Of a stretch of 64,000 nucleotides of DNA, positions 51,940 through 61,173 are shown in pieces. The stretch covers positions 32,180-96,179 of the forward strand of contig JAEWFZ010000034.1 of the NCBI GenBank assembly GCA_023388535.1, read 5' to 3'. Position 1 is the stretch's first letter. Each line of letters begins with the position of its first letter. The position numbers and the translations under genes are program-made. Below the pieces are notes generated by a model. That model ran no database searches. It had not been told where the DNA came from and was given only the letters and a program-made list of their open reading frames with translations. The DNA comes from Bacillota bacterium. Its GTDB lineage: Bacteria; Bacillota_I; Bacilli_A; Erysipelotrichales; Erysipelotrichaceae.

Positions 51940-52135
51940 TAAAAAAATCTCCCAATCCAAAGGACGAGAGATCGCGGTACCACCTTTATTCACATAGATT
52001 TTCCATGTGCACTTTTCCTTGTTAACGCCAAGATTACGGGATAAATCCAGAAAAATAAGGAGTAATACTAGCAGTTTGCAGTGGATTCACACCAACCATC
52101 CACCTCTCTGAATTAAAGTTACTAGCATCGTGTCT
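51940..52135 (-). promoter_or_regulatory. T-box riboswitch (tRNA-Thr) upstream of thrS
   Basis: The minus strand carries GGTGGTACCGCGAT (51971-51984) and a terminator TCTCGTCC..GGATTGGGAGA plus T-run near 51943. An ACT threonine codon at 52061-52063 followed by CC (in ATTACTCCTT) fits the specifier. It has a GGTGGTACCGCG consensus match. Confidence 0.9.
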
Positions 52136-52172
52136 TATTTATTTTCTATATGAAAGTAGTATATCAAAACTA

Positions 52173-53159
52173 TTAATTATCTTCAACAATTTCGACAATG
52201 GTTACGCCTTCTTCACAAAAAGCTTCCATCAAATATTCTAATTTACCCGTTTCAAAATTTCGGTCAAATACCGTTATTGAGTCGCTATCCTTATTAGCAG
52301 CTAATAAGTATTTGTTATCGCTAGTTAAGATAAAGTCTCGAGGATGTACCCCAGCGGCTGGAAGTTCTTGGATTTTCTCCAACAAATAATCGGCTTTGAC
52401 TTTAAATACGGATAATTGGTCTTGCCCACGAATTGAGGTATATAAGAAGTTCTTATCCGCTGATAAGCGAATCGCTGCCGAGCTGGATCCTTCTAGTTTT
52501 TCATCGACGATATCAATTAATTGTAACAGTTCAGCATAATCTTCAAAGAGTTCAAAAACCGCAACTTGATGATGATACTCACCAATACAATATAAATACT
52601 GGTCGTTTACTAGACAGTGGCGAGCACCAAATCCATCCGGTAAAACAAGTTCAAATAGTTTTTCAAAATTATTTTCAACATCATAAACACTTACGCGGTC
52701 AATACCTAAATCAGTAGCCAATAACCATTGATCATCCTTGATGAAAATAGCTTGATGCAAATGAGAACCCTCACGACTTTCGACAATTTTATCCAAAGCT
52801 CGATAGCCTTCCAAGGTCTTTTCATAAATACTTAAACAACCCTCATGATAATTAGAAGTAACGATATACTTTAAGTCTTTAGATAAAGTAATATGAGCCG
52901 GAGCATTTTTTTCATCGATATTCAAAAATTGTTGCCGGGCTAGTTTTTTATGATCATAGGTATAAACCATAACACCAGCCGTATCCTCGACCACACAAGT
53001 AGAAAATAATTGCTTTTGTGTATAGTAAAGATAGGTTGGACGAGCAATTTCATCCAGTAAAATACGATTCGAGTTTTTAGTTAGAGGATCAATCTCAAGA
53101 TGATAGATACCTTTACTATTAACCCGGGTATATCCACCTACTAAAAATTCATATTTCAT
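52173..53159 (-). CDS. Lactonase family beta-propeller (6-phosphogluconolactonase-like)
   Basis: 328 residues in the seven-bladed lactonase fold: repeated blade patterns such as PTYLYYTQKQLFSTC, APAHITLSKDLKYIVTSNYH near 85, SHLHQAIFIKDDQWLLATDLG near 140, and VHPRDFILTSDNKYLLAAN near 280. Relatives such as YbhE hydrolyse 6-phosphogluconolactone in the pentose phosphate route, but many of the family are uncharacterised. It is the last gene of the polA-to-glycolysis operon, overlapping the M29 gene by 4 bp. No terminator is obvious before the thrS T-box. Confidence 0.8.
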   Translation of the reverse strand: MKYEFLVGGYTRVNSKGIYHLEIDPLTKNSNRILLDEIARPTYLYYTQKQLFSTCVVEDTAGVMVYTYDHKKLARQQFLNIDEKNAPAHITLSKDLKYIVTSNYHEGCLSIYEKTLEGYRALDKIVESREGSHLHQAIFIKDDQWLLATDLGIDRVSVYDVENNFEKLFELVLPDGFGARHCLVNDQYLYCIGEYHHQVAVFELFEDYAELLQLIDIVDEKLEGSSSAAIRLSADKNFLYTSIRGQDQLSVFKVKADYLLEKIQELPAAGVHPRDFILTSDNKYLLAANKDSDSITVFDRNFETGKLEYLMEAFCEEGVTIVEIVEDN

Positions 53160-54412
53160 TTCAATATAAAATCTCCATCTTTAAAGATTTCAACCTGTTG
53201 ACCATCATAAGTAGTACCGACCACTTTTAAATCAGGCGTACCAAACATAAAATCAACATGTTGAGCGGACTGATTCATACCAATCTCTTTAAGTTGGTCC
53301 TGAGTCAGATTTTCAGAATCTTTTAGATTCATCGGATAAGCAGCCCCTAAAGCCATATGACAAGAAGCGTTTTCGTCAAATAAGGTGTTATAAAACAAAA
53401 TCCCCATTTCCGAAATTGGTGAGTGATAAGAAATTAAAGCAATTTCTCCTAAACGTGAACTGCCTTCATCGGTTTCAACAATTTCTTTGATGACTTCTTT
53501 ATGCTTCTTAGCGTCGTAATCGACCACTTTACCCGCTTCAAACTTAATCCAAAAATCTTCTACTAAACGACCCGAATGATCTAACGGCAACGAAGCATAG
53601 ACGATACCATCGACGTTATTTGGATCTGGCATGGTAAAAGATTCTTCGGTCGGCATATTAGGATTGAAGACAATACCATTCTTAGCGGTTTCCTTACCAC
53701 CCGCCCAGTGGTGATTTTTAATCAATCCGACCTTAATATCGGTTCCTAAACTATTGCTGAAATGTAAGAACTTAAAATTATATTTGTTGAGTACGGCATT
53801 TTGATGATGCAAGCGTTGATTATGTTCTTGCCAGGCTAAGTTAGCGTCTTCGTTTTCTTTAATCCGAACCGCTTTAAGAATAGCTTCCCACATTTTCTTT
53901 AGAGCTACTTCAGGTTCTTCTTCTGGAAAGACTTTAACCGCCCACTCTAATGTTGGTACGGCGACAATACTCCATTGCGTCGTGTTGGCCATGGAATACT
54001 GACGAAAGGCTTGAATAACCGGTTCTTTTTGACGCGCCATCATCGCCCGTTGAAGTTTTTCTGGATCGATATCGGCCATCACACCTGGTGCTGAAGAAGC
54101 AATGAATAAACGTGCGTAGTTTTCATCCATCAGATATTGAGTACGTGCTAAGGTATAGCCGGGTATTTTTTCTAATTCTTCGGCGGTTTCATAGCTAAAA
54201 TTCAAGTGACTGACTTCATCGTCCATCCATTGTACCATCACCGATTTAGCGCCCGCTTCATAGGCTTCTTTGACACATAAGCGTACAAAATAATTGACAT
54301 CAGTATTGGCTTGTATCAGTACTTTTTGATCTTTTTGAACATTGAGGCCGGTTCTAATGGCTAATTGAGCGTACTGCTCTAAGACCTCGTTTTTGATTAT
54401 ATTATTTACCAT
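53156..54412 (-). CDS. M29 family metallo-aminopeptidase (AmpS/PepS-type)
   Basis: 418 residues from the ATG at 54410-54412, overlapping the glk stop. Family features: YAQLAIRTGLNVQKDQKVLI near residue 13, the PxE-type metal ligands around GVMADIDPEKLQRAMMARQK near 113, NGIVFNPNMPTEESFTMPD near 245 (Glu ligand), and LGEIALISYHSPISEMGILF near 325 and AHVDF-like QSAQHVDFMFG near 388. A cytosolic peptidase working on N-terminal residues, perhaps with PepV and the M42 enzyme. The ribosome-binding site is weak, so translation is probably coupled to glk. Confidence 0.9.
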   Translation of the reverse strand: MVNNIIKNEVLEQYAQLAIRTGLNVQKDQKVLIQANTDVNYFVRLCVKEAYEAGAKSVMVQWMDDEVSHLNFSYETAEELEKIPGYTLARTQYLMDENYARLFIASSAPGVMADIDPEKLQRAMMARQKEPVIQAFRQYSMANTTQWSIVAVPTLEWAVKVFPEEEPEVALKKMWEAILKAVRIKENEDANLAWQEHNQRLHHQNAVLNKYNFKFLHFSNSLGTDIKVGLIKNHHWAGGKETAKNGIVFNPNMPTEESFTMPDPNNVDGIVYASLPLDHSGRLVEDFWIKFEAGKVVDYDAKKHKEVIKEIVETDEGSSRLGEIALISYHSPISEMGILFYNTLFDENASCHMALGAAYPMNLKDSENLTQDQLKEIGMNQSAQHVDFMFGTPDLKVVGTTYDGQQVEIFKDGDFILK

Positions 54413-55301
54413 GAGACACCGGTAACATGGCTGCACCAATTATTCCAGGTTCAGCTAATTGAGCTAGAACGATATCCACTTCGCGCATACCTTGGTGGAC
54501 TAATTCTTTATAATAAGCCTTCACTAAATCAAAGTATGAATCTGCGGATTTGGTTACCCCACCACCTAAAACAAAGACATGAGGATCTAAAACATGAGCA
54601 ATCAAGGATAAACCGGTCGCAAAATCTTTAGCCATTTTATCAACGATTTCTTTGGCGGTTTCATTCCCTTCTTTGAACAGTTCAAACAATTGAGCCCCAC
54701 TGGTAATATTTGGATCAATTTGTTCTTGTGAGGCTTTAACTAAAGCCGTACCGGAAGCAAGATTCTCCAGTGCTCCAACGTTTAAGTGATTTACTTTCGG
54801 CGCTAAAGGATCAATAATCAGATTCGCTACTTCCCCCGCATAGCCATGTTTTCCAGAAACAGCTTGACCATTGACGATAACTCCGGCACCGATACCGGTA
54901 CTATGGGTAACGTATACCACTACCGGTAATCCCGCACCCGCACCAACTAAAGCTTCCGCTAAGCCAGCCACGTTGGCATCATTATCCATATAGACTGGTA
55001 AATTAGTATACGCTTCTAAGCGTTTCACCAAAGGAAATTTAGCTAAAGCTGGAATATTGGTAGCCATATTAAGCCAACCTTTTTCCTGATCTACCGGTCC
55101 AGGGACACCAATACCGATACCCAGACAACCTTCTAAATCACCAATTTCATCAATCGTATCGCACATGTTTTTAAAAATTGTTTCGGCATCTTCAAGCGCT
55201 TTAGACGATTTTTGTTTGACGTCCAAGATTTTTCCGGCTTTACTTACCTTGGCTACCCGTACATTGGTACCCCCTAAATCAATACCTAAATAATAGTTCA
55301 T
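54402..55301 (-). CDS. glcK: ROK family glucokinase without the usual zinc motif
   Basis: Phosphorylates glucose with ATP. 299 residues: phosphate-1 LGIDLGGTNVRVAKV at the N-terminus, LGIGIGVPGPVDQEKGWLN near residue 60, the catalytic Asp in DNDANVAGLAEALVGAGAGL near residue 105, and HSTGIGAGVIVNGQAVSGKH near residue 132. The ROK zinc motif CxCGxxGCxE is replaced by KVNHLNVGALENLASG near residue 177, with no Cys in that region. It shares a base with pyk and overlaps the M29 gene. Operon placement with pfkA and pyk favours glucokinase over repressor; there is no N-terminal helix-turn-helix. Confidence 0.85.
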   Translation of the reverse strand: MNYYLGIDLGGTNVRVAKVSKAGKILDVKQKSSKALEDAETIFKNMCDTIDEIGDLEGCLGIGIGVPGPVDQEKGWLNMATNIPALAKFPLVKRLEAYTNLPVYMDNDANVAGLAEALVGAGAGLPVVVYVTHSTGIGAGVIVNGQAVSGKHGYAGEVANLIIDPLAPKVNHLNVGALENLASGTALVKASQEQIDPNITSGAQLFELFKEGNETAKEIVDKMAKDFATGLSLIAHVLDPHVFVLGGGVTKSADSYFDLVKAYYKELVHQGMREVDIVLAQLAEPGIIGAAMLPVSHGK

Positions 55302-56725
55302 TATTTTACCTCCACTATTTTCATCATATTTGTAGTTCCCGTTCCAGTTGGATATCCGGCCGTTAAGATGACAAAAGCACCCGGTTGGATTTCATATTTT
55401 TTTGCTACCAAACTAGCCAATTCGTCATCGTTATACATATTGTTTTGGACATCCGAATAAACGGGAATAACGCCCCAGTTACAAGCTAGGGAATTGACAA
55501 CTTCTTTTGAGAACGTTACCGCAAAGATCGGAACCGATGGTCGATACTTTGAAATCCGTCGAGCCGTTGAACCGGATTGGGTAAAGGCGACAATAGCCTC
55601 TACTTGGTCGATATTCAACGAAGCTTCAGAGACTGCCATTCCGATCGAGTCTTGAATCGTGCGATGAGAGGTTAGAATACTCTTTCTCAAATTATCGCGA
55701 TACGGAATTATTTGTTCAACCTCGCCAGCAATAGTAGCCATGGTTTCTACCGCTTGAATTGGATAAGCACCAACCGCCGATTCTCCAGACAACATGATGG
55801 CATCGGTACCATCTAAAATCGCGTTGGCTACATCCGAAGCTTCCGCTCGGGTTGGTCGCGGATTTTGCATCATCGATTCCAACATATGGGTAGCGGTGAT
55901 GACTGCTTTTCCGGCAATATTAGCCTTTTCGATCATTTTCTTTTGGAAAATAGGTACTAACTGCGGAGAGACTTCAAGTCCTAAATCACCGCGTGCCACC
56001 ATGATGCCATCGGCCACTTCAAGGATCTCATCGAGATTGTCCATGCCTTCTTGGTTTTCAATTTTCGCAATGATTTGAGGAAACCATTGTTCTTCTTCCA
56101 AAATTTCGCGAATCTGTAAAATATCTTTTTTACGGCGCACAAAGGATGCGGCGATATAATCAACTTTCATTTTACAAGCAAAGCGAATATCGGCATTATC
56201 AGCCTCCGATATAAACGGCATCGACAGTTTGACCCCAGGAACCGCGCAGCCTTTTCGGGTTTTAATAACGCCAAAGTTGGCGACTTCGCATAACAGTCCG
56301 GCATCGCCATCATTTTTTAAAATATTCAAACGGATTTTACCATCGTCAATTAAGATATAATCTCCAGGCTTTACGTCATTGAAAAGCTCTGGGGTATTGA
56401 TGGTAAAACGCTCGTTATTTCCAATGACCTCTTCTTTAATAATTCTTACCTGATCACCGGTAGTAAAGTTAACATTATCGTCTTCCATCTTACCGACTCG
56501 AATTTTAGGACCCTTGGTATCCATCATAATCGCCAATGGATAGTCATTCTCATCCGCAACTTTTCGTACTAAATCCATACGTCGAGCGTGATTTTCATAA
56601 ACATCATGAGAAAAGTTAAATCTCACCACGTTCATACCGGTTTTAGCCAGTTCTAATAAAGTATCGTAATGATCAATCGCTGGACCGATGGTACAGACGA
56701 TTTTTGTCTTATGATGAATTTTCAT
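55301..56725 (-). CDS. pyk: Pyruvate kinase
   Basis: Last glycolytic step, PEP to pyruvate with ATP formation. The 474-residue protein has TKIVCTIGPAIDHYDTLLEL, MMDTKGPKIRVGKM near residue 65, the substrate loop IIAKIENQEGMDNLDEI near residue 215 and VARGDLGLEV near residue 240. It ends without the PEP-utilising C-terminal extension of Bacillus stearothermophilus-type enzymes, so it is the short form. It begins 1 bp after pfkA. Confidence 0.97.
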   Translation of the reverse strand: MKIHHKTKIVCTIGPAIDHYDTLLELAKTGMNVVRFNFSHDVYENHARRMDLVRKVADENDYPLAIMMDTKGPKIRVGKMEDDNVNFTTGDQVRIIKEEVIGNNERFTINTPELFNDVKPGDYILIDDGKIRLNILKNDGDAGLLCEVANFGVIKTRKGCAVPGVKLSMPFISEADNADIRFACKMKVDYIAASFVRRKKDILQIREILEEEQWFPQIIAKIENQEGMDNLDEILEVADGIMVARGDLGLEVSPQLVPIFQKKMIEKANIAGKAVITATHMLESMMQNPRPTRAEASDVANAILDGTDAIMLSGESAVGAYPIQAVETMATIAGEVEQIIPYRDNLRKSILTSHRTIQDSIGMAVSEASLNIDQVEAIVAFTQSGSTARRISKYRPSVPIFAVTFSKEVVNSLACNWGVIPVYSDVQNNMYNDDELASLVAKKYEIQPGAFVILTAGYPTGTGTTNMMKIVEVK

Positions 56726-57685
56726 TTATACCAACCTTTCTAAGAGATCAAACAAATATTTTCTACTTCTCGGTTGCATCGAAACCGCTTCGGTAATATC
56801 TAAAGCAACCAATTGATTATCAATGATATTGACACATAACCCACCTTTATCTTCGGCGAGTAATTGAACCGCAAAATCACCCATCTTGGACGCTAGCATA
56901 CGATCGGAAGCCGTCGGTGCGCCCCCTCTTTGGATATGTCCAAGTACCGTAGCGCGTCCGGAAAAACCAGTACGAGCACTAATTTCTTTCGCTAAATCAT
57001 AAACATTGGTCAGTTTCTCGGAAATGATTACAATTGCGTGATGCTTCTTCTTAATCCGTTCAATTTGGTTTAAGCGTTCGATGGTATCTTCTATGTCAAA
57101 TCCAGTTTCCTTGGTAATGACCATTTCAGCACCGGAAGTAATACCCGCCCAGATGGCTAAATCACCGCAGTGATTACCCATAACTTCAACAACGAAACAA
57201 CGATGGTGTGAACTAGAGGTATCTCTAAGTTTGGCTACATTCTCAACGATGGTCGTTAAGGCCGTATCAAAGCCAATGGAAAAATCAGTCGCCGCAACAT
57301 CGTTGTCGATGGTACCCGGTATGGAAATACAGTTGATTCCTAAATCCGTCAAAGCCTTGGCGCCTCGATAGGTTCCATCACCACCAATACAGACTAAAGC
57401 CTCAATACCCATGTATTTTAGGTTCTTGACTGCTTGTTTTTGGCCATCGATTTCCTTGAATTCATCGGAACGTGCCGAACCTAAGATGGTTCCGCCGCGA
57501 ATTATAATTTCTGAAACCGAAGAGCGATCCATCGGCTTCATATCGTTATAAATCAAACCCCGATAGCCATCTTTAACTCCAAAAACTTCCCATCCGCGTG
57601 ATAAGGCTGATCTGACTACGGAACGGATAGCCGCATTCATTCCCGGCGCATCGCCGCCTGAAGTTAATACTCCAATTTTCTTCAT
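56726..57685 (-). CDS. pfkA: ATP-dependent 6-phosphofructokinase
   Basis: Commits fructose-6-phosphate to glycolysis. 319 residues: GVLTSGGDAPGMNAAIRSVV at the N-terminus, IGGDGTYRGAKALTDLG near 101 (Gly before Thr/Gly residues consistent with ATP use), PGTIDNDVAATDFSIGFDTA near 124 (catalytic Asp), FVVEVMGNHCGDLAIWAG near 160 and GRATVLGHIQRGGAPTASDR near 240. I start at ATG 57683-57685 after AGGGGAC; an earlier in-frame ATG would put the start inside the dnaI spacer. It is adjacent to pyk, the usual pfkA-pyk pair. Confidence 0.97.
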   Translation of the reverse strand: MKKIGVLTSGGDAPGMNAAIRSVVRSALSRGWEVFGVKDGYRGLIYNDMKPMDRSSVSEIIIRGGTILGSARSDEFKEIDGQKQAVKNLKYMGIEALVCIGGDGTYRGAKALTDLGINCISIPGTIDNDVAATDFSIGFDTALTTIVENVAKLRDTSSSHHRCFVVEVMGNHCGDLAIWAGITSGAEMVITKETGFDIEDTIERLNQIERIKKKHHAIVIISEKLTNVYDLAKEISARTGFSGRATVLGHIQRGGAPTASDRMLASKMGDFAVQLLAEDKGGLCVNIIDNQLVALDITEAVSMQPRSRKYLFDLLERLV

Positions 57686-57704
57686 ACAAGTCCCCTTTTT
57701 CAAC

Positions 57705-58619
57705 TTATTGTTTTCTGTTAACTCTCTGAGATTCTCGATTAATCATGTAGGGTGTGGATAAGTATCCAATCCGATCCATGATTCGTTTCGCGTTAATCTC
57801 ATCAAAGCTACTTTGACTTCTGGTGTAATAATTAAATAACGGTTGAGTGGCGAAATTGGTCGTAAAATGGGTGGATAAATTATTATTCATCCGCTCATCT
57901 AATATTTCAATCAAAATCCGCAAACTCCAATCACTCACCACTTCCGCACCAATATCATCCAGCACTAAGTAGTCAACGGTTTTGGCTTGATACATCAGTG
58001 TGGCGAAGCGGTCATCCGTGGTAAATGAATTTCTTAATTCCTGTAAAAATCGGACCATATTTACAAATCCAACCCGATAGCCTGATTTCGCTAAATCGTT
58101 TATCAAGGCTGCCATTAAATAGGTTTTACCGCTACCGACCCCACCATACAAATAAAAACCATCATTGGATTGTGGATTAGCTAAAAAGCGGTTGAGTTTT
58201 AATAAAGTGATTTGATATTGTTCATCCATACTTTCCTCAATTTTAATGTTGGCTAAACTATTAAATTTCATCGAATTGGGAATATGATTGATGATGATCC
58301 GATCCATGAATTTGACTTTGTCTTCTTTAGCTATTTGTTCTTCGGTTTTGACATATTGAAAAAAGAAATCACCATCATAAACTAATTGATATTGATAGCC
58401 TTCTATCTGTAAATTTGAGACCGAAGCATCGTTATCCAGAAACAACAACCAACGATCAAAAAACGGAAAATCAGTTTCTAAAACTTCGATATCTAAATCG
58501 TTGCGGGAAAGAAACCTTAAGATTCGCGGATCTTGTTTTAATTGTTGAATCCGTTCTTGTTGATAACTTAAAGCTTCAGGATTAGGTTCGATAACGGGTA
58601 AATCATAAATTTTCATCAT
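57705..58619 (-). CDS. dnaI: Primosomal protein DnaI (helicase loader)
   Basis: AAA+ ATPase that loads the replicative helicase. 304 residues: N-terminal helicase-binding domain (residues 1-125), then Walker A LYGGVGSGKTYLMAALIND near residue 160, Walker B VDYLVLDDIGAEVVSDW near residue 220, and sensor NLSTHFTTNF near residue 255. dnaB, the partner loader, lies immediately upstream with a 17-bp overlap. Confidence 0.94.
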   Translation of the reverse strand: MMKIYDLPVIEPNPEALSYQQERIQQLKQDPRILRFLSRNDLDIEVLETDFPFFDRWLLFLDNDASVSNLQIEGYQYQLVYDGDFFFQYVKTEEQIAKEDKVKFMDRIIINHIPNSMKFNSLANIKIEESMDEQYQITLLKLNRFLANPQSNDGFYLYGGVGSGKTYLMAALINDLAKSGYRVGFVNMVRFLQELRNSFTTDDRFATLMYQAKTVDYLVLDDIGAEVVSDWSLRILIEILDERMNNNLSTHFTTNFATQPLFNYYTRSQSSFDEINAKRIMDRIGYLSTPYMINRESQRVNRKQ

Positions 58620-59757
58620 CAGGGTAAAACTCCTTTAAAGCAGCTTTTATTTCTTCCATCGTTTGATCGGAAATCACTTCCGGTTGATAACCTTCATCTA
58701 AGACAATTTTCTTAGAAGGTTTGCTTGTTTTTTGTTCGGTTTTCAAACTTCTCAAGTGCGCTAAAGCGTCTTGACTGGTTTTAATATTGCCTCTAACCCA
58801 AGCCGAGCCAATACTTTCAAGATAGTTTTTAGGTAGTCCCCCCTTGGTTTTTCCGATGACATAATCAATTAAAACATTAATTAAATCATCTTTAAATTTA
58901 TAGGTATCACGCATGAGTTGAATTAAGTTTAAATCTGAATTAGCTATCGGTAAATTGGGTTGTTTCAATTGTAAAAACTGTTCGGAAGTTAATTCATACG
59001 GGTTGTTAACATTTTGGCTGACCACTACCAGTTGACGATCCATAATACTTCTAAAGACCTCTGGATTGAAAAAGCGCTGTTGATCAACGGCTCTGGCAAT
59101 TAGTTTCTTCATTTCCAAAAGACTTAGTTTATATTTGGCGCCATAGGATTCAATAAGATTCAAATTGGCTTGAGTACGCTGCGACATTGGCAACTGCGTA
59201 TCCGTCAGTTGATCTAGTAATCCTTTCATATTGAATTCTGTGCTAGCTGGTTTGGATAAGATATCTTGATAAATAGCTTCTTGTGCTTCATCATACTTAG
59301 CCAAAAGCGCTGAATCAAAGCTTGCGCTGATATTTCTGCCTTGCGGTTTCGTCTTTTGTTGTAAATCTAGTTGTAAGGTTAATTGCTTAAGGATTGTTTC
59401 ATCTAATTTTTGAGTTAACAGCCGGCCGTAAATCATATGATTCATCAAGGCTGAAATAGTAAGCGGTGCTTTCAAAATTAATTGGTGCATCGCTTGATAC
59501 TCATAGGTTTCACAGAGCTCAAATTGCTCCAGCTCAATCCGTGCATTTTCTAATTCCAAAACATCAGAGCCAATTAATTGACTTAAATCTTGGTAGGATA
59601 AAACAAAACCATCTTGACTCATTTGAACTAGGGTTAAATACAAAGTTAAAGCCAAGCTAGAGAGTAACGATGGATACAACAAGACCAAAGATTGATGTTG
59701 TAAAGCATTAAGACCTTCGAAATATTCAGTTTTAATGAGAAGTTTACTTAGTATCAT
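58603..59757 (-). CDS. dnaB: Replication initiation and membrane attachment protein DnaB
   Basis: Bacillus-type DnaB (not the helicase), acting with DnaD and DnaI in primosome assembly. 384 residues: N-terminal winged-helix part (VLLYPSLLSSLALTLYLTLV near 27), central region, then a DnaB_2/DnaD-like domain near residues 195-330 with LVVVSQNVNNPYELTSEQFL and INVLIDYVIGKTKGGLPKNY. The C-terminal end is acidic (FYPDDENL). The coaE-dnaB-dnaI order is the ancestral Bacilli arrangement. It overlaps coaE by 14 bp and dnaI by 17 bp. Confidence 0.9.
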   Translation of the reverse strand: MILSKLLIKTEYFEGLNALQHQSLVLLYPSLLSSLALTLYLTLVQMSQDGFVLSYQDLSQLIGSDVLELENARIELEQFELCETYEYQAMHQLILKAPLTISALMNHMIYGRLLTQKLDETILKQLTLQLDLQQKTKPQGRNISASFDSALLAKYDEAQEAIYQDILSKPASTEFNMKGLLDQLTDTQLPMSQRTQANLNLIESYGAKYKLSLLEMKKLIARAVDQQRFFNPEVFRSIMDRQLVVVSQNVNNPYELTSEQFLQLKQPNLPIANSDLNLIQLMRDTYKFKDDLINVLIDYVIGKTKGGLPKNYLESIGSAWVRGNIKTSQDALAHLRSLKTEQKTSKPSKKIVLDEGYQPEVISDQTMEEIKAALKEFYPDDENL

Positions 59758-60328
59758 GATGAATCCGTTCTAAATTTTCGTCAATCTGTTGATAAAGCTT
59801 TGAAATACTTAATTCATTATCTATTATAACATCAGACATAAACTTTTTCAGAATAGGTTTCATATGAAATTGTTCTCTTTCGCTTATTTCTTCCTGGGTC
59901 ATATTTCGTTGATTAATCAAACGCTCCAATCTAATATCCTCGCTTACTTCGATAAACCAGATCTCATCAAAAAGCCAGGCTTTATTGGTTTCAAATAAAA
60001 GCGGAATTTCAAAGAATAGCGGTTTATTATGTTTATCTTTCATTTGTTCAATATGCTGATAGACTTTTTCATGAATCAGATGATTGGCTTGTTGCATTTT
60101 CTCTGGATATTTAAAATAAAAGTCTTTTAATTTGTTTTTATCAATTTTACCCCAACTCAATATTTCACTAGAAAAAATATCGACCATGGCTTTAATTAAT
60201 TCCTTGTCTTTATTATATAAATGCTCAACGACTTCATCCGCAATACTGACGGTATAGCCTTTTTCCTTTAAATAGTTAGCCACTTGGGACTTTCCTGAAC
60301 CCATGGTTCCTGAAATAGCAATTTTCAT
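59744..60328 (-). CDS. coaE: Dephospho-CoA kinase
   Basis: Last step of coenzyme A synthesis. 194 residues with P-loop ISGTMGSGKSQVANYLKEKG at residues 4-23, then FEIPLLFETNKAWLFDEIWF near residue 104 and RLERLINQRNMTQEEISERE near residue 134. It shares one base with mutM (stop/start) and overlaps dnaB by 14 bp. Confidence 0.95.
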   Translation of the reverse strand: MKIAISGTMGSGKSQVANYLKEKGYTVSIADEVVEHLYNKDKELIKAMVDIFSSEILSWGKIDKNKLKDFYFKYPEKMQQANHLIHEKVYQHIEQMKDKHNKPLFFEIPLLFETNKAWLFDEIWFIEVSEDIRLERLINQRNMTQEEISEREQFHMKPILKKFMSDVIIDNELSISKLYQQIDENLERIHHDTK

Positions 60329-61170
60329 TAACTTCTACCCTTTCGTCTGCGTAAAGTTTGACAATTCGGACAATAAAAACTGGAACGACCGCTAATTTTG
60401 ACGCGTTTAATCGTTTGTTGGCAGCTATGACAAGCTTCTTTTTCTTTATTATGAATCATTAAGGATTGCTGAAATAAACCGCTAACCCCTAGCGAAGAGG
60501 TATAGGAGCGAATGGTAGTACCACCTTGATTTAAAGCCAAGGTCATGATTTTAATCGTACTTTGTAATATCTTTTCAAACTCACTTCTAAAGATGGTATT
60601 GGCTGGTTGAAACGGCGAAATCTTACTATCAAAGAGAATCTCATTCGCATAAATATTACCGATACCGGCGATGACCGATTGATCTAAAAGAAAAGTTTTA
60701 ATCGCAATACTGCGGTTTTTCGCCGCTTTAAATAAATAGTCTGGATTGAGTATTTGATCAAACACATCCAGACCCAAGCGTTGTAAACCAGGATGCTGAT
60801 GTAAATGCTCGACAAAGCCAATGCGACCAAATTTACGGACATCATGATAAACCCAAACTTGGCCATTATCTAAATAAAAGCGAACATGACTATGTTTATC
60901 ATAAAGCCAAGGACTTTGGCGATCGACTACATAAAACTTCCCTTCCATCCTCAAATGAATCACTAAAAAACCTTGGCTAAAAACCACAATAATAAACTTG
61001 CCATGGCGGTTAATATCAACGATTCTTTGAGCGATTACTTGCTTTTGAAAGCTCAAGTAATCGTTTTCGATAATTTTAGGGTAGGAAGCCTCTATGTTTT
61101 TAATTGTTGTCCCTAAGATTAAGGGTTTCAGGGTGTCAATTACCGTCTGCACTTCAGGAAGTTCTGGCAT
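60328..61170 (-). CDS. mutM: Formamidopyrimidine-DNA glycosylase
   Basis: Base-excision repair enzyme for 8-oxoguanine with AP-lyase activity. 280 residues: MPELPEVQTVIDTLKPL (Pro1-Glu2 catalytic), HLRMEGKFYVVDR near residue 72, QSVIAGIGNIYANEILF near 163 and the zinc finger CHSCQQTIKRVKISGRSSFY followed by CPNC near residue 245-270. Start immediately downstream of polA (3 bp gap). The polA-mutM-coaE cluster is conserved in Bacilli. Confidence 0.97.
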   Translation of the reverse strand: MPELPEVQTVIDTLKPLILGTTIKNIEASYPKIIENDYLSFQKQVIAQRIVDINRHGKFIIVVFSQGFLVIHLRMEGKFYVVDRQSPWLYDKHSHVRFYLDNGQVWVYHDVRKFGRIGFVEHLHQHPGLQRLGLDVFDQILNPDYLFKAAKNRSIAIKTFLLDQSVIAGIGNIYANEILFDSKISPFQPANTIFRSEFEKILQSTIKIMTLALNQGGTTIRSYTSSLGVSGLFQQSLMIHNKEKEACHSCQQTIKRVKISGRSSFYCPNCQTLRRRKGRS

Positions 61171-61173
61171 CGA

